Shown: one piece after another, positions 23,331 to 33,648 of the stretch
Layout: every line of letters starts with the position of its first letter
Numbering within the stretch: position 1 is the first letter of the stretch
DNA from: Cornus controversa
Taxonomy: Eukaryota; Streptophyta; Magnoliopsida; Cornales; Cornaceae
DNA: 64,000 bases
Direction: 5' to 3'
NCBI GenBank assembly: GCA_026545225.1
Contig: CM048850.1
Span: 1,798,001 to 1,862,000 of the forward strand
Notes under the pieces: model-generated
What the model saw: the letters and a program-made list of their open reading frames with translations, nothing else
Told to the model about the DNA's origin: nothing
The model's database searches: none
Translations under genes and position numbers: made by a program

Positions 23331-23861
23331 CCTCCTATGTTGCTACTACTTGCATCCTAGACCTCTTTGAACTCCAATTCAAGTCCTACATCATCCGAAA
23401 AATTAATTTCTTCAATTGGTGAGTATTAAACAAGAATTCAATATTGATCATCATCAACTTCAACATCAAATTGGATCAAAAATCACTAATTCTCAAAGGA
23501 AGCTCTCACTTTTTCAAGTTCAACATCAAAGTAAGTGAAGTTTTTCTTTGAAGAAATTGTTCAAATCTTTTTGAGGGCTTTTCAAGACCAAGTTTGGGGT
23601 ATCAATTTGGTGTAATTACTTGTTCGATTTGGGTGAAAAAATTGCCGAAAAGAGGAGGTTGAGGGTTTCAAGTTAATTGTGCACGCCAAGTGTTCGATTT
23701 AATTCCTCAACCACACTTTTTCTACTTCTATGGCACCAAAGAGAGCAAGTCACCAAGGTGCTTCAAGTTCACGTAATCCTCGCCGAGCGAGGCATGATCC
23801 GACCACAGGTTCTTCACGATCTCGCTGAGAAGGTATTCAAGAGAGATGGCATCCAAGGGCG

Positions 23862-24953
23862 TTGAACTTTGAAACCACGTTTGACATAGCCGAACTCTAT
23901 GGTATGTTTCCCAAGACACGATGGGGGATTTTTGACATCCGTCATCGTCGGTCGGCATCCATTTTTGTTCCAATCTCGTCTACTATTTACCCGAGGCTTG
24001 TCAAGGTATTTTATCATAACTTAATGCCGACACCTGATGAGCGGGATGTGCTTACTTCTTCAGTAGATGGAACAATAGTTCGAGTGGACATGTCATCCAT
24101 TGCCATTGCTATGGGTTGTCCTCATGAGTGCCCAGATGATTTATCTCATATCTATACTCCTCTACCCGACGAATTGTCAGTGGGTAATTTGGTGGCACGT
24201 TTGTGTGCTAATCAGTTTTCTGGGCCAAAAAGGAATGCAGCTTCCAAGTCTTCAATGCCAAATCATTTATGGTTCCTTGACGCTGTTCTACTCAAGAATG
24301 TATGTCCAATTGGACATAAGACCGAGAGACGTCAAGAGTTCCTCAGATCATTATATGCTATACATTTTGGGCATTGGCTGTCGTTCCCACAGATTGTCTG
24401 GGGCCAAATGGAGAAGTTCTATTCCAAGGTTGTAGCCAAGGCACCAGACAGTGCAAGTGAATGGGAGTTTCCATTCCCTACTATTATTCACCAGTTGCTT
24501 GTGGCACAGGGGTATGCAGTCCATGAGGATGAGCTTGCCTTTCTACGTGATCTTCATTATGGCACGCATGACTGGAATTTGAGTCGATCTCATATGCACC
24601 AAAGAGTCATAGCGGCGCCTAGTGAGGTATCTCGGGTGGCCCAGGGAGGAGAACATATAGATATACCACCACCAGTGGAAGATCCAGAGGAGATGGAAGC
24701 AGAGGAAGAGGAGGTGCATGCACAGGCTGGTGGCCATGATTATCAATATTTAGAGTGGCAGATTGCTGGGTTGACAGCCCAATTTGGCACCCTACGGACA
24801 GAGGTATCCACACAGTTTGGAGCCATGAGGACTGAGATGGCGGATCACTTTCGTGACACTCGCCAAGAGCAACTAGAGATGAGGAGGATGATGCGTGCAC
24901 TGATGCGCCAAGCAAACTTGGATCCAGATGCTCAGTCACCACTACACCCTTGA
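23862..24953 (+). CDS. Third ORF of D (Athila env-position protein, 363 aa)
   Basis: An uninterrupted frame after integrase. Residues about 1-200 carry the domain shared with A and with proteins annotated as putative plant transposon protein (YPRLVKVFYHNL near 45, SSIAIAMGCP near 78, NHLWFLDAVLLKN near 138, IVWGQM near 185). A region with TIIHQLLVAQGY follows, then an acidic segment (EEMEAEEEEVHA near 275) and a probable coiled coil (300-355). No signal peptide or membrane segment is evident, so an envelope role is not supported by the sequence. An in-frame start further upstream, near 23730 (ATGGCACC), is possible in another exon or frame. Its function is unknown. Confidence 0.75.
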   Translation: MNFETTFDIAELYGMFPKTRWGIFDIRHRRSASIFVPISSTIYPRLVKVFYHNLMPTPDERDVLTSSVDGTIVRVDMSSIAIAMGCPHECPDDLSHIYTPLPDELSVGNLVARLCANQFSGPKRNAASKSSMPNHLWFLDAVLLKNVCPIGHKTERRQEFLRSLYAIHFGHWLSFPQIVWGQMEKFYSKVVAKAPDSASEWEFPFPTIIHQLLVAQGYAVHEDELAFLRDLHYGTHDWNLSRSHMHQRVIAAPSEVSRVAQGGEHIDIPPPVEDPEEMEAEEEEVHAQAGGHDYQYLEWQIAGLTAQFGTLRTEVSTQFGAMRTEMADHFRDTRQEQLEMRRMMRALMRQANLDPDAQSPLHP

Positions 24954-25846
24954 CAGGAAGGTAACTATCTTTTGTATTTTATTTTATTTTTAGTTTTTAT
25001 TTTATTTTTATTATTTTTATTCTTATTTTTCTTTTTATCGTTAGATTTTTATTAAAAAAAAATTTGAAAAATGAAAAAAAAAATATTTTATTTTTTTTAT
25101 TTTTAGGATTTTTCTCTTTCATATTTATTTTCACCCATACTATTTTACTTGATCTTTGGGGTATAGTGGTTTGTTTTGACAGGTTTTAACATCCAAGTTT
25201 GGGGGTGTGCTTGCATTGCCTTCTTACAACTTGGTGTGCTCTATTTTCTTGCCACTACTCCTTGGTCCTGGTAACATCGTTCTTACTCTTCTCTATGCTT
25301 TTATTGGGTGTACATTGAGGACAATGTATAGTTTAAGTTTGGGGGTGAGGCGATGCCTATTTGTGTGCTTATTGCATTATGGGGGGAAATTTGTGTGAAA
25401 TTCTTTTTGTATTAGGATTTTATTTTATTTTATTTTCTTAGTTTGTTTATTTTATTTTATTTTGTTTTATTTTTAGATAGAATGTTTTGACATTATTCAA
25501 AGGATTAATACCTTATGTAGGTGCATAACTTGCCATTTTTGAGTATATTTGAAAATTTTGAAAACTGTGATTTAAATTATGTGGTTTTAATCATGGTTTG
25601 CAATAACATGTTTTGGAGTGATTAATTTTAGTTTCATTACATGCACAAACACACTAGCATAATCTTATGGGGTATAAATTGTGGCTGTGAGTTATTGAGT
25701 TACATATGCTTGATATTAATTAGTATCTCTTGAGAATGAGTACCGATAATGTGTTACTTGACTTCAATGAAAAAGAAAATAAGTGGAAAAAAAAAGAAAA
25801 AAAAGAATGTGATGAATAAGCAATCAATTTGATCCTTTTCATGAGT
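24954..25846 (+). other. 3' UTR of D, first part, with two extra polypurine tracts
   Basis: T-rich, non-coding. CAAGTTTGGGGGTGTG lies near 25193 and TAAGTTTGGGGGTGAGG near 25335. The second is preceded by ACATTGAGGACAATG, exactly as in element A near 7798. An A-rich run is at 25053-25085. Confidence 0.6.
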
Positions 25847-26072
25847 AACCGGGCCTCTATGCCTCAGGAAGCACGGAGTGTTCGCGTCAAAAGTGAAAGG
25901 GTGAGAAAAGATGAGCATTGGTTGTCTTGATTTGTAGCCTGACTGATTCGAGTAATTAGGTCTTCAGGGTATCTTAAAACCTAGTGCCCTAAAGCCATCT
26001 GGTTTGGGAGTCACTGACTGAAAGCTTGCTACATGGATCTTTCAGAAAGCTTAATAAATCAAGACATTGCAC
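25847..26072 (+). other. Conserved non-coding block in Athila 3' UTR (D copy)
   Basis: It has the same ordered words as 8294-8518 in A: AACCGGGCCTCTATGCCTCA, TGTTCGCGT, TGCCCTAAAGCCA, TGGTTTGGGAGTCA, ACATTGCAC. The hairpin arms AAGCCA/TGGTTT replace AAACCA/TGGTTT, so pairing is kept. The surrounding UTR is not similar by eye. Confidence 0.6.
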
Positions 26073-26608
26073 AACCAATAAATCAATGAAAAAAAATGAT
26101 AAGAAAAAAATTGAAAAGTCATGTATTCATGTTTGGAAGTATGATTTCAAAAAGGGGAGCTAGTGAGTTGAAGGGGTATGTGCCTTAATATATTCAGAGC
26201 TTGGTTATACAACATAAGAGGACTGCTAGTTCACTTTACACGAGGGAGCTAGAGTTGATTATTTTGAGATATGTTGATGTGAAATTATGCATGGGGACCA
26301 TTGATTTGAATTATGGAATTTGAAAGTTTGAAACTATTCCTGAATGCAAGTTTGTAACTATGTATTGTAATCTTCTTCTTGAATTGATGTTGAAACAGAA
26401 TGTTGAATGTTTGTGGGTAACATTTCTGGAAACCCTCACGAGACTATACTCGTCCACTAGGGGGAACCTAGGGGTTTAAAGGCTTGTTGCATATGCTAAA
26501 TGCAATCGTTTCTCCCACGAAAGTGGAGTTAGGTAGTTTAGTTAGTATTTGTTAGTTTCTTTTGTTTTAGTTTTGTTTTATTCTATTGCTAAGGGACAAG
26601 CAATATGT

Positions 26609-26621
26609 AAGTTTGGGGGTG
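26609..26621 (+). promoter_or_regulatory. Polypurine tract of D
   Basis: AAGTTTGGGGGTG lies directly before the 3' LTR start at 26622. Confidence 0.9.
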
Positions 26622-28142
26622 TGATAGGCGTTGAATGTTACGCATTCTAGCCTCTTAACTTATGTATTTTATTCTCTTAGTGATAGATTATTTTGTGATT
26701 TTACTTTGTTTTAGTGTTTTCTGTATTTTCAGGGCCTTAATGATTATTTCAGTTGAAACTGTGATTTTGGGCTTTTAAAGATGACATGCAAGATGGTTAG
26801 ATGAAGCCTACATCAAAGGGATCCATTGAACTCCATATTTTAACTCAAATCAGCCCAAGAAAGAGGTCCAAGAGAATTATAACTGCTTAAGAAGGTTTCG
26901 GGCCTGAAGCCCAAATCTGCGTATAATACAGTCTTAATCCCGTTTTGGAAAACAGACCAAAAGTCTTATTTATGAGCCTCAAATCGACATTATTTTTGCG
27001 TGGGGTTGAACGAAATTTGATTCTCCACACTTTTGTATTTCACGAAAATTCCGTAAATCGAACTTTTAGTGGGTCAAAAGTTGGGCCAAAGTCAGCAGGA
27101 AAAACCCACCTGATTAGTGCTGCGGGAAACCCTAATTTATCCTAATTGGATTAGGACTTTGGTGTATTCTCTTGGGGAATAAAGTGAAGACTTTGAGGCC
27201 AAATTGAGGAGATTAGAGACAGAGAGAACAGAGCTTGGAGAGTCTAAGAAGGCTGAGAAGAGAACAAAAACATAATTGCAGAGCCATTGGAGAACGAAGT
27301 CATACGCGTAATTCAGAAAGATGATGTCTTCTTCCTCAACAGTTAAAGCTTCTTCTTCTACCATGAGCGGCTAGTTCATCCACTAGGGTTTTGATGTAAC
27401 CCTAACAAAGTATCAATGGTTTGATTGTTTTAATTATTGGGGACCTTTATATACATGCATAGATTGTGTAATTCAGAGGATTCTTATTATAGAATTGAGC
27501 AATAAAAGTCTTGTAAATTCAGTTTCAATGATTTCTTATCTTGTCTTAGATATTTAGTTGTTGTTATTGAACTCAATCTCTCTTATTTTTTGTGATTATG
27601 AGAGCGATTATTACACAATGGTAATCACTGAATATATTGTTAAGAGCTTTGATGGATTATGCCTAGAGAAGATGAACCATACTGCACCCTAGATTAGAGT
27701 AGTTAGGCAGATGGCCCATGCCAATCGAAGATAGTCCATGGCTTAGCCTTAATCATATGTTATCTTCTTAACGGATGAAGGTGAGCTTGTAGCCACCGAC
27801 ACCATGTATGCATGATGTAATTCCCCATAGTTGATTCAATTGACCATTGATTGTGGAGTTAGTGGTGAAGTCAAACACCCTAGATTTCTCTCCTATTATC
27901 TTCACTATCTTGTTTACTTTGATTTATTCTATTTTATCTTTTTAATTAATTTAGTTTAAAAATCAGAATTCTTTTCTTGATAACTTTAATGAGAATTAAT
28001 TCAGTATTCCAACTCATCAGACCATAATCCCTGAGGTACGATACCCCTTTCGATAGCCCTATTCTGCAAAGAATTCGTTCTATTGCGAAGTGTGGTAATT
28101 TTTAATTGATATACTTTTTGAGTCACACTCACACATGAATCA
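26622..28142 (+). repeat. 3' LTR of D (1521 bp)
   Basis: It pairs with 17379-18900. It is followed by the target copy ATAAT. The frames at 27137-27364 and 17889-18122 are antisense LTR sequence, not genes. Confidence 0.95.
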
Positions 28143-29262
28143 ATAATGACACTTGGATTTCTTCAAAGATGGTCTTCAGTATGAATCAAACAATGACGCT
28201 TGAACTTCTTCAAAGATAGGTTTCATATAGTACACTCTTGAGTGTAGGTGCAATAGACTTGTAATTGAAGGACTCTTTCACTAAATCCGTTCTCAGTTTC
28301 TTGATTAACATTTAACTCGGTATTCATTTTGGACAATAGTCCTGGTATTTCTTTGTCTTCATATATCTTCTTAAAAAAGAACACAGCTGCAACTAAAGTG
28401 GACTTTAGTAGTACATAAATTATAAATCCAAGTTCAGCAAGTAACACTCAAATAACTCAAACAACAACTTAAGTTTTGAACAACAAGTTATAAAATTCAG
28501 CACACGAAAATTTTAGACAGCTTAACAGAATTCAGCATTGCATAGTTTCTGGTAGCAAATATAAATTTCAGTTTCTGCATTTAACATTAAGCCAATCAGC
28601 AATATGAAGTTCTATTTAAAAGTCAACAAATTAGCAATATGAAGTTCAGTTTATACATTTAGAAATCAGCATAATAGCATATAAAAATCAGCATAAAAGC
28701 CTATAGCAATCAGCATAATAACTCATAGCAATCAGCATAATAACAGATAGAAATTAGCAAATATAGGCTTCACAAATTAAATTTTATGGACAGCCAAAAA
28801 CAATTCCATAACTCATATTTTAGACAGCAGATTTCAGAAAAACTAAACAAAATAGATGTTACTCTCAAAACTCAGATATCAGAATACCAAAATAAATATA
28901 CAGAATACATATATGAAATTGTGCGCCTGTGATCAGTGTGTGTCAACAAGTAACCTCAACCAGTGTGCCTGTGCTTGTGAGCATGTATATATGTAAATAC
29001 TCTAACTATTATATGCTTATGATAGGTGAAAAATAATGTATCAGAAAGATTATACCATTGGAACAAATCTGTTGATGCCGACAGAGATTACTCGAGATGA
29101 ATGATGAGAAATCATGATTTTGATAGTTGATCGATGAAGATGATACATTAAAAATAAGCAGACTCTATATATTATCAACAAAATTGATACACAATGATCC
29201 AAAAATCTGTAGATGATGAAAGATGATGGTGGTGTTGAATCAATAGCTAATGGGGTTGAACT
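28143..29262 (-). mobile_element. Probable SIRE-like sequence, part 2 (after D)
   Basis: The flank right of D continues the sequence cut at 17378: both sides share words such as ACACTTGRNTTCTT around the target site. The rest is AT-rich and non-coding with a 22-bp degenerate repeat (28661-28766). Strand and family are inferred only from part 1 at 16855. The right edge is the LTR starting at 29263. Confidence 0.3.
28661..28766. repeat. Degenerate 22-bp repeat, about 4-5 units
   Basis: The unit is AATCAGCATAATANCNNATAG. Two middle units are almost identical. Confidence 0.75.
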
Positions 29263-29640
29263 TGTAACGCCCCGATTCCCCGTCTCCCGGGCAACCGAAG
29301 GTTAACCCGTCCATTAGTCCCAATGGACCCTCATTACCCTTATTCCCTGCGGAAGCTTAACCTAATTCTTGCATATGAATGCACACAAATCCATCTTAAC
29401 CAACCCCCATGGGCCCTACATCAAATCACACACCTTAGTGAACATTTACACGCCCACACTTTTAAGAATCACTCACTTTCGAGTCTCAAAACTTTCTGTG
29501 TTTGGAATCTGGAACTGACGCTTATACCATTGGATAGAGAATCCAAAAATACTCAAGTTCAAAAAAAACCACACTCAATTCCGATCTAGAACGAAGAAAT
29601 TACGTCGAAATGAAGTTTTGGAAAAAAGCTGTGAATAGTA

Positions 29641-29863
29641 ATCTCGATCAATCGAAATTGGCATTTCGATCAATCGAAATGCATCTCGATTAATCGAGAT
29701 TTTGACCCCATCAATCGAAGCAAACACCCTCTCGGTATCTTGGACCTGCATTATTTTGATTAATCGAAACTGGGACTTCGATTGATCGAAATAAGGCCTG
29801 AAAATACATAAAATCTCGCAACCATTTCGATTAATCGAAATGGGCATCTCGATTAATCGAAAT
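29641..29863 (-). repeat. Palindrome array (TTTCGATTAATCGAAA type) in F2 LTR
   Basis: About eight words with core TCGAT-NN-ATCGA or TTGATTAATCGAAA. The motif matches Athila element A, although this is a different LTR family. The F2 solo LTR has a quite different palindrome word at the equivalent place (42227-42382). Confidence 0.85.
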
Positions 29864-30713
29864 GCACTGCCCGGAAATTCCCAAACACCTATACAAGATC
29901 AAATTAAATCCAAATCTCAACCAAACCACCTTAGATCATTCATATTTCATATAAATCATCTACCATTGATATAAATTCATGCTCGCACATCAACCTATAC
30001 ATTTGAATCTCAAATCTTGCATAATCATAGAAATTTCCCTAGGTTCACAATACACCCAAAACTCAAGTGTATAAACCAACCTTGATTTCCAAATTCATTT
30101 CCAAAACACCAATCTCACACTCAAATCACTTTCATAATTGAATTCATACACCAAAATGAATCATTTCTTTCACGCACACAACCCATTCAAAATGAAAACA
30201 TCATCAAAATGAATAAAATGCCACCATGGGCGCTACATATATTAAACCGTTGTCTTTTCACACCCAACAAGTTTATAATCCAATACATACATCAAAAGTA
30301 CATATGTCCAAAGTCCAACCACAACTCAAAACATAATTCACATGCCACAAGCCGGCATGGATAGCCACAAAAATGCTCCAAAACTCAAAAGATAGCAAAG
30401 CCACCACTAGTGTTCCACTTGGACACTCACGTCCCATCCGTCATCGGCGCTTTATCTGTAAAATATTTAGAATAAAGGGGTGAGCACCACTGCGGCTCAG
30501 TAAAGGTTCCCCAACCCTTCTAAGTGCCGACCCGACACGACCTACATGGAATGCATATGAATACACTACATGCCACGTCCACAATCTCACAAACACATCA
30601 ACAATAGCAATTTAAGAGAATTGCACATATCACGAATCATGTATAACATGTTCAAACATAAAAGCATTAAAGTGAGTAAATGCTCTCTCTCTCGGTCCTC
30701 ATCCGATACCCTA

Positions 30714-31034
30714 CATGATTGGTCCGCTCCGAGGATCATGTAACCTTGGACAACTCCGATAACATCCAATGACCGGGACAACTCCGAAGGGTCATTCTAC
30801 CATAGCAATATATGGGATTGCCATAGAGTGAGGGGGCAACTCCGAGGCTCACGACTCATGGACATTCTCCGATAATCATCCTATGACCGGGACAACTCCG
30901 AAAGGTCATTAGTATTGGACATACTCCGATCCTAGGCATTAAGCCTTAGTATGGCGGGTCCACTCCGAGGGCCATACATAGTGGATAATTTTACCACATT
31001 TCACAACACGGTTGGACTACTCCGAAGCCCCGTG
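30714..31034 (-). other. Row of six stem-loops with a constant loop (F2, minus copy)
   Basis: Plus-strand stems in order: CATGAT/ATCATG (30714-30740), ATGACC/GGTCAT (30769-30795), GTGAG/CTCAC (30828-30852), ATGACC/GGTCAT (30883-30909), TATGGC/GCCATA (30950-30976), CACGG/CCGTG (31007-31034). The first five loops are exactly 15 nt and share GGNCNRCTCCGARG; the sixth is 18 nt. Stem sequence changes from unit to unit but complementarity is kept. Confidence 0.85.
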
Positions 31035-31831
31035 TACCTCTTTTGCGTCATTTTTCCCGCAACTTCCCACATATGCAATATGAATGCATAAACACGTGAT
31101 ATTTTACTTTCATGCTCAACTCATGCTCATTGATACTAAAAAGAAGTAATAAGCATATTTTTCATCACCACACACCACATATAGCACATATATGTATTAC
31201 ACATGCATATATCATCTCATATGCATACCACTTCAAAATTAGCATATTTTACTCATGCTACATTCAATGCATAATTTTAGCACATAGAACTAAACATGCA
31301 TTCAACAACCACATTCCCACGTATAATCACATATATGACACTTGGTACACATTTTTCCACATATACGCCAAATTGAGCACATAATACCTATGTATCAATT
31401 TCTTACACTCACATACTTCAAACCCACATGCTACCACCAACACAATATACACAATTGTGAAAAGATAGGACTCTAGAGAAGAAGAAAACATAACTTTCTA
31501 CACCTCTCACCATCCTAAAGCATGTGAAACACAACCTACACCTCTCTTCTTCACCCGAAACCCTAGAATCGATAATTAGAAGAGAAGAAGAACCCCTACC
31601 TCGAAAATGAAGGCCTTCCAAGCACTTCACCAATTTTCCAGCAGAGTCTACCTTGCCGAATCACCACTTTGTTCGGTTCAAAGGGAAGCCCTAGCCGTCC
31701 CCTACGTATCTCCCTCCTTCGGCGAGTCTTGAATCTAAGCCGAACGGGTCCGAAATGTAGAGAGAAGGGAGAGCTTTGAAGATGGAGAGCTTTAGAGAGA
31801 GAAAGAGGCGTGAGATATGGCTGAATATCTC

Positions 31832-32288
31832 TGTCACGCCCCGGTTTCCGACACCCGGTTAGGAGCGAGGGAAACGGGGGTGAACCCGTAATTTCACCTC
31901 AAGTTCCCACACCTTAATCTCATTTTAATCTATTCTATTGCGGAAGCATTCTATATGTACACCCTTCAGGTGACATAAGATCATCAATGGCCCTTGCAAT
32001 TGATTTTCACGAAAATCGGGCATGACCCATTCTAAATAATCAGCTCCTGGCATATAACACCTGCTTTACAATTCATATGGACACTTCTGGGCACGTGTCC
32101 CCCCCAGCATTTATATCTAGACAATAAAAATGGACACTTCTGGGCCCGTGTCCCCCCAATATTTCTACAACATGCATGATAGAATCAAAAATATACATGC
32201 CTCAGTCCTTGAATGTCCGTATTACATCTATACATCACATGAATGAAATACATCTGAAGAAACTGAATCACCATAATTACTCCATACA
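31832..32288 (-). repeat. Tandem chain LTR 1, 3' end part (before E3)
   Basis: TGTCACGCCCCGGTTTCC starts the minus-strand LTR. It matches 53187-53643 with a single difference seen. It stops at ATACA, the target copy of the nested element E3, and resumes at 46972. Confidence 0.92.
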
Positions 32289-33312
32289 TGTCACGCCCCG
32301 ATTCCCGAGGCCCGGAAACCGAGGTGTGAACCCCGTGAGATCACCCTCACGACATAACCTCCACCTGATCATACAATTCAATTCCCTATTATTTTTTACG
32401 AAAATCGGGCATGACCCATTCTAAATAATCAGCTCCTGGCATATTACACCTGCTTTACAATTCATATGGACACTTCTGGGCACGTGTCCCCCCAGCATTT
32501 ATATCTAACAATAAATATGGACACTTCTGGGCCCGTGTCCCCCCAATATTTCTACAACATGCATAAACAATTATAAATATGCATGCCTCAGTCCTTGAAT
32601 ATCCGTATTAAATACATACATCACATGAATAAATACAATTGATGGAACTGAATCAATATAAATCGCTTTATACATTTAATCCAAATGTAAAGCATCTATC
32701 TATCCACTATCCTGGATATACACTAGATTCTAAGGAATCTAGATACTACCTCTGCAACCGGTGCTGTTAGTCCCCTAACTAACTCCAAAACCAGCAATAC
32801 CTGCAAAACCTGGGAGGGGGTGAGCTCAAAGGCCCAACAAGGTATGTAGAACCATACTATCACCGCTGCAGCAAGTCGATTCTCACATATTCTCAAAAAT
32901 ATACATGCACTTAAATATATCACAATATTTAAGACCATGCCCCACCTAGCATGCATAAACCAATGATGTATATGGCTACTCTAGCACATATGAACATACA
33001 AAATCCACTATACATGATTTTAGAAATCATTTTCAACATGCTTGAAAGCAGTAAACATCAGGCATCAATATGTATATAGAACATATATGTCAACACATTT
33101 ACATAACCGATATAAATCAACTACCACATCTCCTACTCGTCAAGTAGCACATCACAAATGCAATAAAGATGCATTTAAACAGGAAAACATGCTTAACAGA
33201 TAAACACATAAGCATAAAGGTATTTTTCACCTTCCACGGTCATAATCCGATACAAAAGACAAGCATCTAAGCTTGCACATACTCTCACTCTCGGTCCTCA
33301 TCCGATACCCCA

Positions 33313-33648
33313 CATGATTGGCCCGCTCCGAGGATCATGTGACCTAGGACAACCCCGATAACCATCCAATGACCTGGACCACTCCGAAAGGTCATTCTAC
33401 TCTGGCAATGTATAGGATTTGCCATTATGTGAGGGGACAACTCCGAGGCTCACATTCATTGGACACACTCCAATGGCAATATATTGGCTTGCATAATCGT
33501 GAGGGGGCAACTCCGAAGCTCACAAATATTGGACATACTCCGATTCTAGGCATAAAGCCCTCGTATGGCGGGCCCACTCCGAGGGCCATACGTAGTGGAT
33601 GATTATACCACTTCTCGTGACACGGTTGGACCACTCCGAAGTCCCGTG
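33313..33648 (-). other. Row of six stem-loops with a constant loop (E3 3' LTR)
   Basis: Stems: CATGAT/ATCATG (33313-33339), ATGACC/GGTCAT (33369-33395), GTGAG/CTCAC (33429-33453), GTGAG/CTCAC (33499-33523), CGTATGGC/GCCATACG (33562-33592), CACGG/CCGTG (33621-33648). Loops of the first five are all 15 nt with GGNCNRCTCCGARG. Stem-less loop words (for example GGACATACTCCGAT) lie between. The other LTR has the same row at 43750-44085. Confidence 0.88.

Larger units (their letters stand above)
17379..28142 (+). mobile_element. Element D: full-length Athila-type retrotransposon, 10.76 kb
   Basis: Both ends are exact: TGATAGG...AATCA with target duplication ATAAT (17374-17378 and 28143-28147). 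LTRs are 17379-18900 and 26622-28142. The primer site matches tRNA-Asp, and the polypurine tract is AAGTTTGGGGGTG. Parts recognised are gag with a zinc knuckle, protease, integrase and the third ORF; a reverse transcriptase-RNase H region was not recognised. A rough hand count gives about 45-50 differences between LTRs (about 3%), or roughly one million years at the often-used 1.3e-8 per site per year. It is broken, with several breaks. Confidence 0.92.
29263..31831 (-). mobile_element. F2-family LTR, minus strand, 3' part
   Basis: TGTAACGCCCCGATTCC at 29263 is the reverse complement of the F2 LTR end (GGGGCGTTACA, compare 42721-42731). Moving right it parallels the F2 solo LTR 39652-42731 in reverse: palindrome array, GCTCACCCCTTTATTC block, stem-loop row and 5' leader (CTACGTATCTCCCTCCTTCG). 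It is cut at 31832 by the tandem chain. Its 5' end must lie beyond the window. Non-coding. Confidence 0.8.

Noticed and set aside
30714-31034. CRISPR-like repeat array
   Set aside because: A plant LTR; the repeated part is the loop of hairpins with varied spacing, not direct repeats with uniform spacers.
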